This document shows, piece by piece, positions 34,938-42,322 of a DNA stretch of 64,000 nucleotides (the first letter of the stretch is position 1; every line of letters starts with the position of its first letter). Below the pieces are notes generated by a model. That model saw nothing but the letters and a program-made list of their open reading frames with translations, had not been told where the DNA came from and did not search any database. A program made the translations under genes and the position numbers. Source of the stretch: Stenotrophomonas nitritireducens (lineage in GTDB: Bacteria; Pseudomonadota; Gammaproteobacteria; Xanthomonadales; Xanthomonadaceae); the NCBI RefSeq assembly GCF_001700965.1, contig NZ_CP016756.1:2346501-2410500 (forward strand), written 5' to 3'.

Positions 34938-35558
34938 TTACAACGGTAGCGGCGCCTGCATCGGGTCAATCCGGCCTTCACCGCGGGTGATCTTCTTGAA
35001 CTCGGCGCGGCTCACCGACACATAGCGCTCGTTGCCGCCGATCTCCACCTGCGGGCCGTCCTGCACTGCGAAGCCGTTCTCGTCCACGCGCACGGTCATC
35101 GTCGCCTTCTTGCCGCTGTGGCAGATGGTCTTGATTTCCTGGATCTCGTCGGCCCAGGCCAGCAGGTACTGACTGCCTTCGAACAGCTCGCCGCGGAAGT
35201 CGGTGCGCAGCCCGTAGCACAGCACCGGAATGCGCAGCTGGTCGACGATTTCCGACAGCTGCCACACCTGCGCCTTGCTCAGGAACTGGGCTTCGTCCAC
35301 CAATACGCAGCCGAGCCTGCCGTGGGCGGCCATGTCCTGCTGGATCAGCTTCTGCAGGTCGGTGTCACGCTCGAAGGTGGTTGCCTCGGCCTGCAGCCCG
35401 ATCCGCGAGGCGACCACACCGGTGCCGGCGCGGTGGTCCAGGTGCGGGGTCAGCAGCGCCACCCGCATGCCGCGCTCGCGGTAGTTGTGCGCGGACTGCA
35501 GCAGGGTGGTGGTCTTGCCGGCGTTCATCGCCGAATAGTAGAAATAGAGCTTGGCCAT
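34938..35558 (-). CDS. tdk: Thymidine kinase
   Basis: 206 residues, type II (TK1-like). The P-loop [13 protein letters not shown], the catalytic DEAQFL and the lasso-region motif [11 protein letters not shown] are present. It phosphorylates thymidine for salvage. The usual structural zinc site is degraded: of the four ligands (C-x2-C..C-x2-H in E. coli) only the first Cys remains (ICHSG), and the later pair reads VSRAE. The leader is one arm of an inverted repeat shared with rep, and no Shine-Dalgarno is evident. Confidence 0.95.
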   Translation of the reverse strand: MAKLYFYYSAMNAGKTTTLLQSAHNYRERGMRVALLTPHLDHRAGTGVVASRIGLQAEATTFERDTDLQKLIQQDMAAHGRLGCVLVDEAQFLSKAQVWQLSEIVDQLRIPVLCYGLRTDFRGELFEGSQYLLAWADEIQEIKTICHSGKKATMTVRVDENGFAVQDGPQVEIGGNERYVSVSRAEFKKITRGEGRIDPMQAPLPL

Positions 35559-35561
35559 TGA

Positions 35562-35681
35562 ATCAGGAACTAGGGGATGGGAACCAGGAGCCAGTGAAAA
35601 CAACATCGGATCCCGAGGGGTGACAGAATACATGCCGCCCTGAAGCCCTGCCTTTACTGGTTCCTATCCCCTAGTTCCTGA
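35562..35681. repeat. Inverted repeat whose arms form the leaders of tdk and rep
   Basis: On the tdk side the leader (minus strand) reads CTGGTTCCCATCCCCTAGTT then CCTGA, 4 bases before ATG. On the rep side it reads CTGGTTCCTATCCCCTAGTT then CCTGA directly before ATG. The arms are about 25 bp with one mismatch, separated by about 70 bp. They belong to the GGAAC-rich family seen again at 62.7-63.1 kb. Confidence 0.9.
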
Positions 35682-37667
35682 ATGCTCGATTCCCTCAATC
35701 CCCCCCAACGTGCCGCGGCCGTGCATGCCGAAGGTCCTCTGCTGGTGCTGGCCGGTGCCGGCAGCGGCAAGACCCGCGTGATCGTGGAGAAAATCGCCCA
35801 TCTGATCGGTATTGGCCGCTATAGCGCCCGCCGTATCGCTGCGATCACCTTCACCAACAAGTCGGCCAAGGAAATGCGCGAGCGTGTGGCCAAGCGCCTG
35901 CGCGCCGAGGATGCGGCCGAGGTCACCATCTGCACCTTCCACGCGTTGGGCCTGAAGTTCCTGCAGATCGAACATGAACACGTGGGGCTGAAGCGCAGTT
36001 TCTCCATTTTCGATGCCGACGACGCCGGCGCGCAGATCAAGGATCTGCTGGGCGGCAGCAATGCCAAGCCCGATGACATCGAGGACATGAAGAACCTGAT
36101 CTCGCGCGCCAAGAACTCCGGCCTGTCGCCCGAGCAGGCGATGGCGGCGGCGCGCAGCAACCGCGAAAAAGACGCGGCGATGGTCTACGAGCTGTACCAG
36201 GCCCGCCTGACTTCGTTCAATGCGGTGGATTTCGATGACCTGATCCGGTTGCCGGTGCAGGTGCTGGAAGAAAATCCGGATATCGCCCTGGCCTGGCGCG
36301 AGCGCATCGGCTATCTGCTGGTCGACGAATGCCAGGACACCAACGACGCCCAGTACCGGCTGCTCAAGCAGCTGGCCGGGCCGCGCGGCAATTTCACCTG
36401 CGTGGGCGATGACGATCAGTCGATCTACGCCTGGCGCGGCGCCAACCCGGAAAACCTGCAGCAGATGGCGGTGGATTACCCGGCGCTGCAGATCATCAAG
36501 CTGGAACAGAACTACCGCTGTTCCAACCGCGTGCTGCGTGCGGCCAATGCGCTGATCGCGCACAACCCGCACGAGCACCTGAAGACCCTGTGGTCGGACC
36601 AAGCCGACGGCGAGCGCATCCGCGTATGGGAGTGCCGCAACAGCGAACACGAAGCGGAAAAGGTGGCAGCCGAAATCCACTTCCTGGCGACCAGCCGCAA
36701 GATTCCGTGGAGTGATTTCTGCATCCTGTTCCGCGGCAACTTCCAGTCGCGGCCGCTGGAAAAAGCCATGCAGCTGGTCGGTGTGCCGTACCACCTCAAC
36801 GGCGGCACGGTGTTCCTCGAGCGGCAGGAAGTGAAGGACACCCTGGCGTGGTTGCGGCTGATCGTGAACCCCGACGATGACACCGCGTTCATGCGCGCGG
36901 TGCAGTCTCCCAAACGTGATGTGGGCGCCAGCACCCTGGCCAAGCTGGCCGAGCTGGCATCCGAGAAAGATATTCCGATGGCGCACGCCGCCGAGAGCAT
37001 GGGCGCGCTGGCCCAGCTCACCCCGCGTGCGGCCAACAGCCTGAGCCGGTTCACCGACATCCTGCGTGCGCTGCGGCTGGACATGCGGCAGATGAGTTCG
37101 GGTGATCTGGTTCGCCGCGTGGCCAAGGATTCAGGCATGTTGGCCGAGCTGCGCCATGCGGCCAAGGACACGGCCGGCTACGAGCGCCGCGCCAACAACC
37201 TGGAAGAACTGGCTTCGTGGTTCGAGAGTGGCCCGCGTGGTGCCAGCGCCGCCGACATGGCCGCGCAGCTGGCGCTGATCTCACGCAACGACAAGGACGA
37301 CGGCGGCAACCAGGTGCGGATGATGACGCTGCATGCGTCCAAGGGCCTGGAGTTTCCGTATGTGTTCATCGTCGGCTGCGAGGACGGCGTGCTGCCGCAC
37401 CAGGTCAGCCTGGACGAGGGCAACCTGCAGGAAGAGCGGCGCCTGCTGTACGTGGGCATCACCCGCGCCAAGATCCAGCTGTGGATGAGTTTCAGCCGCT
37501 TGACCCGCAAATTCGGCGAGCACATCCGGCTCAAGCCCAGCCGGTTCTTTGATGAAATTCCAGCGAGCGAGATCCAGCGCGACGGCGCCGATCCGGTCGC
37601 CGATGCCGCGCACAAGCAGGAACGGGCGAAGGCTGGATTGGCGGCGATTCAAGCACTGTTTGATTGA
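35682..37667 (+). CDS. rep: ATP-dependent DNA helicase Rep
   Basis: 661 residues. Superfamily 1A motifs in order: Q-motif LNPPQRAAAV, Walker A AGAGSGKT (24-31), Ia TFTNKSAKEM, II VDECQDTN, III GDDDQSIYAWRGA, IV QNYRCS, V TLHASKGLEFPYVF, VI RRLLYVGITRA. Length and ending fit Rep rather than UvrD. It unwinds DNA 3'-5' and clears protein roadblocks ahead of replication forks. The ATG abuts the inverted-repeat arm shared with tdk. Confidence 0.95.
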   Translation: MLDSLNPPQRAAAVHAEGPLLVLAGAGSGKTRVIVEKIAHLIGIGRYSARRIAAITFTNKSAKEMRERVAKRLRAEDAAEVTICTFHALGLKFLQIEHEHVGLKRSFSIFDADDAGAQIKDLLGGSNAKPDDIEDMKNLISRAKNSGLSPEQAMAAARSNREKDAAMVYELYQARLTSFNAVDFDDLIRLPVQVLEENPDIALAWRERIGYLLVDECQDTNDAQYRLLKQLAGPRGNFTCVGDDDQSIYAWRGANPENLQQMAVDYPALQIIKLEQNYRCSNRVLRAANALIAHNPHEHLKTLWSDQADGERIRVWECRNSEHEAEKVAAEIHFLATSRKIPWSDFCILFRGNFQSRPLEKAMQLVGVPYHLNGGTVFLERQEVKDTLAWLRLIVNPDDDTAFMRAVQSPKRDVGASTLAKLAELASEKDIPMAHAAESMGALAQLTPRAANSLSRFTDILRALRLDMRQMSSGDLVRRVAKDSGMLAELRHAAKDTAGYERRANNLEELASWFESGPRGASAADMAAQLALISRNDKDDGGNQVRMMTLHASKGLEFPYVFIVGCEDGVLPHQVSLDEGNLQEERRLLYVGITRAKIQLWMSFSRLTRKFGEHIRLKPSRFFDEIPASEIQRDGADPVADAAHKQERAKAGLAAIQALFD

Positions 37668-37671
37668 GGTT

Positions 37672-37890
37672 TTGCCGCTCCCCTTTGGTGCAGCCAAGGG
37701 GCAGGTCGGGTGGGGTAGATTTGGCCCTTGGCTTTGCGGTTTGATTGGGGCTCACTGCTAACAACCCCTCAGCCCTCCCTTGGTAGAAGGGGGGGCGGTA
37801 GTGCCGAGCCATGCTCGGCAGGGGCTTTACCGACCAACATCAAAAGCCACCCCTCCCCAGCCCTCCCCTTTGCTGCGCAAAAGGGAGGGG
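37672..37890. repeat. CCCTCCC repeats and a SMAG arm
   Basis: A CTCCCCTTTGG..CCAAGGGGCAG element lies at 37678-37705, GTAGTGCCGAGCCATGCTCG at 37799-37835, and CCCTCCCCTTTGC..AAGGGAGGGG at about 37855-37890. No gene is present in 37668-37908. Confidence 0.7.
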
Positions 37891-37908
37891 GCTAAAACCG
37901 AGCCCCTT

Positions 37909-38430
37909 ATGTCCCTGATCCAGACCGAACGCCTGCAACTGCGCCTGCTGCGTGACGACGACGGCGATGCCGCCGGGATGCTGCAGCTGCTCAATGAGCC
38001 CGGCTTCCATCAGTTCATCGGTGACCGCGGCGTGCGCACGCTGGAGCAGGCGCGCGATTACGTGCGCAAGCACACTTTCGGCAGTTACACGGCGCATGGC
38101 TTCGGCATGTATGCGGTTGAACGGCGCAGCGACGGGGCCTGGCTGGGCAACGCCGGGCTGGTGCGGCGGCCGGGCCTGCCCACGGCCGATGTCGGCTACG
38201 CGCTGCTCTCCCCGCATACGGGGCAGGGCTATGCACGCGAAGCGGTGCAGGCGGTGCTGGCTTACGCTCGCGCCAGCCTGGGCCTGGGTGAGCTGCGCGC
38301 GATCGTGTCGCAGGGCAATGCGCGTTCGGTGGCCTTGCTGGAAAAGCTTGGCTTCGACCGCGACGGCACCGTGGTGCTGCCTGGCGAGGTCGAACAGCTG
38401 CTGATGTTCGTCCACCGGCCAAACCGGTAA
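37909..38430 (+). CDS. GNAT-family N-acetyltransferase (RimJ/RimL-like)
   Basis: 173 residues. It starts with the ETERLxLRxL-type motif (QTERLQLRLLRDDDGD). The acetyl-CoA site appears as YALLSPHTGQGYAREAVQAVL (Q/R-x-x-G-x-G/A variant GQGYA), followed by NARSVALLEKLGF. It acetylates an amine on a protein or small molecule; the substrate is unknown. It is likely monocistronic. Confidence 0.88.
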   Translation: MSLIQTERLQLRLLRDDDGDAAGMLQLLNEPGFHQFIGDRGVRTLEQARDYVRKHTFGSYTAHGFGMYAVERRSDGAWLGNAGLVRRPGLPTADVGYALLSPHTGQGYAREAVQAVLAYARASLGLGELRAIVSQGNARSVALLEKLGFDRDGTVVLPGEVEQLLMFVHRPNR

Positions 38431-38442
38431 TCCGCTCAGCTG

Positions 38443-38532
38443 CGTAGCCCGGGTAAGCGCAGCTGTAAGGATCCCAGGGATCTCTGATTTTCCGCCAAAG
38501 GCGCGGGGTGCGCTGTGCTTACCCGGGCTACG
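38443..38532. repeat. Inverted repeat GTAGCCCGGGTAAGC
   Basis: GTAGCCCGGGTAAGCGCAGC (38443-38462) and its inverse GCTTACCCGGGCTAC (38518-38532) flank a loop that contains a small palindrome, GATCCC-A-GGGATC (38470-38482). It lies between convergent genes. Confidence 0.75.
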
Positions 38533-38555
38533 GTCAGAATGCCTTCTGCACCGGC

Positions 38556-39221
38556 TCAGCCGCCGAGTTGCTCCTGCAACGCTGCCAGCTGCGCCTGCAG
38601 GGCGGCCACGGTGGTTTCCAGCTGCTGCACACGATCTTCCAGGGCGCTGTTGTCCAGCGTGGCGGCAGCGGTGGTCGATGCACGGTAGTTTGCCGCCAAG
38701 GCCTCCACATCCACCGGGCCCGAGAGCAGATGCATGAAGCGGTCTTCGCGCTGCCCGGAGGCGCGCGGCAGCTGCACCACCAGCCCGCGCTGCTGCATGC
38801 GTTCCAGCTGGTGGCGCAGGTCGGCGGCATCGGCGAACCGGGCCATGCGCTCGCTGCGCGTGGCCAGTTCAGCGGTGGTCTGCGGCCCGCGCAGCAACAG
38901 CAGGCCGAGCAGGGCGACCTGCTGGCGCGGCAGGTCGAGCTTGATGCCGGCCAAGTGCTCGTAGCGCTCGGCACGCGAGGAGAAATGCTGGCGGGCCAAG
39001 CCCATGGTTTCCAGCTGGCGCAGCGCGTGCTGCACCTTGCCGGTTTCCAGGCTCATCACCGGCTCGCGTGCGGTCTTCTGGTTGGCCGCGACCTGGGCGG
39101 CATTGACCGTAAGCGGGTAGGCGTCCGGGGTGGTGGCCTCCTTTTCGATCAGGCAGCCGAGCACGCGCGCCAGGGCGGGGTCGAGCACGGGGAAATCGGG
39201 GGTCTGGCTGGTGTCGGTCAC
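38556..39221 (-). CDS. YceH-family protein (DUF480)
   Basis: 221 residues. The N-terminal [42 protein letters not shown] is the hallmark of YceH/DUF480, two winged-helix domains in tandem (about 15-95 and 100-185). A C-terminal heptad helix (about 195-220, [19 protein letters not shown]) suggests oligomerisation. The function is unknown. The GTG at 39221 is my choice; an ATG at 39257 would add 12 residues. Neither has a clear ribosome site. Confidence 0.85.
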   Translation of the reverse strand: MTDTSQTPDFPVLDPALARVLGCLIEKEATTPDAYPLTVNAAQVAANQKTAREPVMSLETGKVQHALRQLETMGLARQHFSSRAERYEHLAGIKLDLPRQQVALLGLLLLRGPQTTAELATRSERMARFADAADLRHQLERMQQRGLVVQLPRASGQREDRFMHLLSGPVDVEALAANYRASTTAAATLDNSALEDRVQQLETTVAALQAQLAALQEQLGG

Positions 39222-39411
39222 GGTCCGGGCTCTGGTCTTGCAAGGGGGCGCAAGCATAGCGGAGAGCGGAACACGGGGCTGAAACCCCGGCATTCCGGGC
39301 TTTGCGGGCACCGGCCGTGGCTGGGGTTCCGGGCCGTGCCTGCGGCCGGCGGGGCGGGCAGGCCGACGAGCCGGTAAACTTGCCCGGTTTTCGAAGATCC
39401 CGGTAGTTTCC

Positions 39412-40314
39412 ATGTCCCGATTCCCCGCCTTTACCCTGCTGGCCGGCGCCGTGCTGTCGCTGGCCGCCTGCAGCTCGACCGCGCCGCTGAGCCGCGTTTC
39501 TCCGGCCCCGGCCGACGCCCTGGTGGCCCCGGCCAATGCCCCCAACGACAACCTCAATGCCGTGCTGTGGGTGCAGCGTTCGCAGGAATACCGGGCCAGC
39601 GCGCTGCAGACCTGGAAGCTGGCCGCTGCACAGCTGGACGCGGCGCTGGCCGACGGCCGCTGGACCGCGCTGTTGCCGGAAGAAGGCGGCAGTCACCAGG
39701 CGGCCACGCTGAAGCCGGCGGTGGTGGTGGACGTGGACGAGACCGTGCTCGACAACTCGCCCTACCAGGCGCGGCTTGTGCATGACGGCGCCAGCTACAA
39801 CGACGCCACCTGGGAAGCCTGGGTGGATGAGCGCAAGGCCCAGCCGGTGCCCGGTGCGGTGCAGTTCGCGCAGGCCGCGGCTGCCAAGGGCGTGACCATG
39901 ATCTACATCAGCAACCGCACCGCGGCGATGAAGGACGCCACTATCGCCAACCTGCGCCAGGTCGGCTTCCCGGTCGCCGATGACAGCGTCTATCTGGGCC
40001 TGGGCACGCCGGTGCCGGGCTGTACCGAACATGGCAGCGAGAAGGGCTGCCGCCGCCAGCTGGTGGCGCAGCAGTACCGCGTGCTGATGCAGGTAGGCGA
40101 CCAGTTCACCGATTTCCTGCAGGTCGAGGACAACAGCCTGGCCGCGCGCGACCTGCTGCTGGACAAGTACCAGGGCTGGATCGGCTCGCGCTGGTGGATC
40201 CTGCCCAATCCCACCTACGGTGGCTGGGAAGGTGCGGCCATCAACAATGCCTGGTCGTTGCCGGCCGATCTGCGCAACGGCGCCAAGCGTGAAGCGCTGG
40301 AGCTGGCCCGATGA
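39412..40314 (+). CDS. HAD acid phosphatase, e(P4) lipoprotein family
   Basis: 300 residues. The lipobox LSLAAC (Cys20) anchors it in a membrane. HAD motif I is DVDETVLDN, motif II is ISNRT and the late motif is VEDNSLA, as in lipoprotein e(P4)/class C acid phosphatases. These remove 5'-phosphate from nucleotides such as NMN outside the cytoplasm. The stop overlaps the pyrF start (ATGA), coupling an external nucleotidase to a pyrimidine-synthesis gene. Confidence 0.92.
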   Translation: MSRFPAFTLLAGAVLSLAACSSTAPLSRVSPAPADALVAPANAPNDNLNAVLWVQRSQEYRASALQTWKLAAAQLDAALADGRWTALLPEEGGSHQAATLKPAVVVDVDETVLDNSPYQARLVHDGASYNDATWEAWVDERKAQPVPGAVQFAQAAAAKGVTMIYISNRTAAMKDATIANLRQVGFPVADDSVYLGLGTPVPGCTEHGSEKGCRRQLVAQQYRVLMQVGDQFTDFLQVEDNSLAARDLLLDKYQGWIGSRWWILPNPTYGGWEGAAINNAWSLPADLRNGAKREALELAR

Positions 40315-41030
40315 GCCGTGCACCGCTGCCCCTGCGCGCCGATGAACGCCTGATCTTCGCGCTGGACGTGCCCGGCAAGGCCGAGGCCATCGAATGGGTG
40401 GACAAGCTCGGCAATGCGGTGTCGTTCTACAAGATCGGCATGGAACTGCTGGCTTCGGGCGAGTACTTCGATGTGCTCGAAGAACTGGCCAAGCGCGACA
40501 AGCGGGTGTTCGTCGACCTCAAGTTCTTCGATATTCCGGCCACCATCGCCGGCGTGATCCGGCGGTTGTCGCAGTGGCCGGTGAGCTACTGCACCATCCA
40601 TGGCTGGCACCCGGGCATGATGGAAGCTGCTGCCGCCGCCAATACTTCGGACATGCGCCTGCTGGCGGTGACCGTGCTGACCTCGATGGGGCGGCCGGAT
40701 CTGGCCCAGATGGGCATCGACCGTGAGCCGGTGGACGTGGTGGTGGAGCGCGCGCTGGCCGCGCAGCGGGCCGGCATTGACGGGGTGATCGCCTCTGGCC
40801 AGGAAGCCGCGCCGATCCGCGCGGCTACCGGTCAGGGTTTCTCCATCGTCTGCCCCGGCATTCGCCCTGGCGGCCCGGTGGATGATGACCAGCAGCGCAC
40901 CGTGGGCGTGGCCCAGGCCTTCGCTGACGGCGCGGACGCCATTGTGGTGGGGAGGCCGATCCGCCTGGCCGCCGATCCGCGTGCCGCGGCCTTGGCCATG
41001 CAGTGCGAAATTCTTGATTCAATCAAGTAA
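40311..41030 (+). CDS. pyrF: Orotidine 5'-phosphate decarboxylase
   Basis: 239 residues, class I. The active-site motif [11 protein letters not shown] holds the catalytic Asp-Lys-Asp array. The phosphate-binding loop is ICPGIRPGG and later VVGRPI. It decarboxylates OMP to UMP in the last step of de novo pyrimidine synthesis. It overlaps the upstream phosphatase gene by 4 bases. A palindrome, CTTGATT-C-AATCAAG, overlaps its last codons (41013-41027). Confidence 0.96.
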   Translation: MSRAPLPLRADERLIFALDVPGKAEAIEWVDKLGNAVSFYKIGMELLASGEYFDVLEELAKRDKRVFVDLKFFDIPATIAGVIRRLSQWPVSYCTIHGWHPGMMEAAAAANTSDMRLLAVTVLTSMGRPDLAQMGIDREPVDVVVERALAAQRAGIDGVIASGQEAAPIRAATGQGFSIVCPGIRPGGPVDDDQQRTVGVAQAFADGADAIVVGRPIRLAADPRAAALAMQCEILDSIK

Positions 41031-41041
41031 AATCAATAACT

Positions 41042-41197
41042 TATACTATTGTTCATCAAGTATTGCTTTAACTGAATCCGGCAGGTAGGCTACGTCTCGT
41101 CCGGTTCTACCGGCGATGCGTCAAACATGTCTACCGGCCTCGTGCCGGTTTGAGGGGTCTGTCACCGGCAACGGGGCGGCCTCTTTTTTTATTGCGG
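41042..41197 (+). ncRNA. Candidate small RNA or long leader between pyrF and a lipoprotein gene
   Basis: An unusually AT-rich patch (41011-41078) contains TATACT (41042-41047), a good -10 box with no convincing -35. About 100 bases of paired segments follow (CCGG..CCGG near 41100-41113; ACCGGCCTCGTGCCGGT near 41132-41149), then GAGG..CCTC and TTTTTTT ending at 41191. No open frame is visible. It could also be only the pyrF terminator region. Confidence 0.3.
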
Positions 41198-41338
41198 GAT
41201 CGAATGCCGGCGCAGAGCGGTGATGACCGCGGCCGCGGCCTCCCGCCGTGCCGTGCTTCGACGCCGTGACGGCCGTGCTTGCTGCTGTCACCGGGCAGGC
41301 ATCAAGATGCTCGGCCTACGGGGAGGATCGAGGCCGCC

Positions 41339-42322
41339 ATGCAACGACGTTCATTACGCAGCTGCCAGACCATCGCCCTGGCGGCCGTCTGCCTGGTGGT
41401 CTTGACGGTTGCCTGCAAGCGCACCCCGGAGGCACTGCCCGGCGCCGCGACCGAGCCGGCGGCGGCGGTACGCCAGCTTGTCCAGCACCTGCGCGACAAC
41501 GATCTGGTCGCCTATGCCCGCGATGCGGTGCCGCCAGCGCAATACGCCGAGCTGGAGGCCGCCTGGGCGCAGGGCCACAGCCGCTGGCCGCTGACCGAGC
41601 TGCCGCTGGACGAAAAGCTGCCCGCGCTGCTGGCGACGCTGTCGCAGAAGGATGCCGAACGCCAGCTGCAGCGTGCCTTCAAGGCGCAGCTGGAAGGGCA
41701 GAACGCCGCCGTGCGGCAGGCCGCGCACTCGCTGGGCCTGTTTGGTGTGCAGTACATCAGCCATCAAGGTGACTACAACGCCGCCGAACGTGCGCATTAC
41801 GTGCAGTTGGTCACCGCCCTGAGCGATTGGGCCCAGGCTGCGCCGCTGCCCGATCCCACGCTCGCGCAGACCTCCATTGCCACCCTCACCGCAGCTGCCC
41901 GCGCCACCGGCCTGGCCGGCGAACAGGCTTTCCAGGACGCCGGCATGACCGGCACGCTGCAGAAGCTCGGCCCATTCGCCGCCGCCAGCAAGCAGGTGCT
42001 GGCCGCCTACGGCTTGAACCTGGATGAAAGCGTGCAGCAGATGCGCACCGGCCTGGTGTCCCAGAACGGCGACCGCGCCACTGTGCGCGTGCAATACCCG
42101 CTGGCCGGCAAGGAGCTGGACCTGCAGGTGGCGTTGGTGCGGCGTGACAACCGCTGGTATCTGGCCCGCACCCTGGGCGAAGTGGAGGCGCTGCTGACCG
42201 CCGCGCGCGCTGCCGAGCAGGCCAACGCCGAGGCCGAGCAGGCCAAGTCCGATGCGCTGCCGCCGGCCGAAAACCCGGCGTTGGAAAAACCAGACAACGC
42301 CGCCGCGACGGCTAAGCCATAA
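41339..42322 (+). CDS. Lipoprotein of unknown function
   Basis: 327 residues. The N-terminus carries a signal with lipobox LTVAC (Cys26). The body is helical (residues 40-220), with a possible small alpha-beta domain near 225-280 (RATVRVQYPLAGKELDLQVALVRRDNRWYLARTL) that resembles DUF3828/NTF2-type folds. The C-terminus is Ala/Glu/Pro-rich. I recognise no named family. Its stop (TAA) shares a base with the plsB start, so the two are coupled. Confidence 0.75.
   Translation: MQRRSLRSCQTIALAAVCLVVLTVACKRTPEALPGAATEPAAAVRQLVQHLRDNDLVAYARDAVPPAQYAELEAAWAQGHSRWPLTELPLDEKLPALLATLSQKDAERQLQRAFKAQLEGQNAAVRQAAHSLGLFGVQYISHQGDYNAAERAHYVQLVTALSDWAQAAPLPDPTLAQTSIATLTAAARATGLAGEQAFQDAGMTGTLQKLGPFAAASKQVLAAYGLNLDESVQQMRTGLVSQNGDRATVRVQYPLAGKELDLQVALVRRDNRWYLARTLGEVEALLTAARAAEQANAEAEQAKSDALPPAENPALEKPDNAAATAKP

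Noticed and set aside
38470..38482. GATCCC-A-GGGATC palindrome as an operator
   Set aside because: It lies inside the loop of a dispersed repeat between convergent genes, where no promoter is expected.
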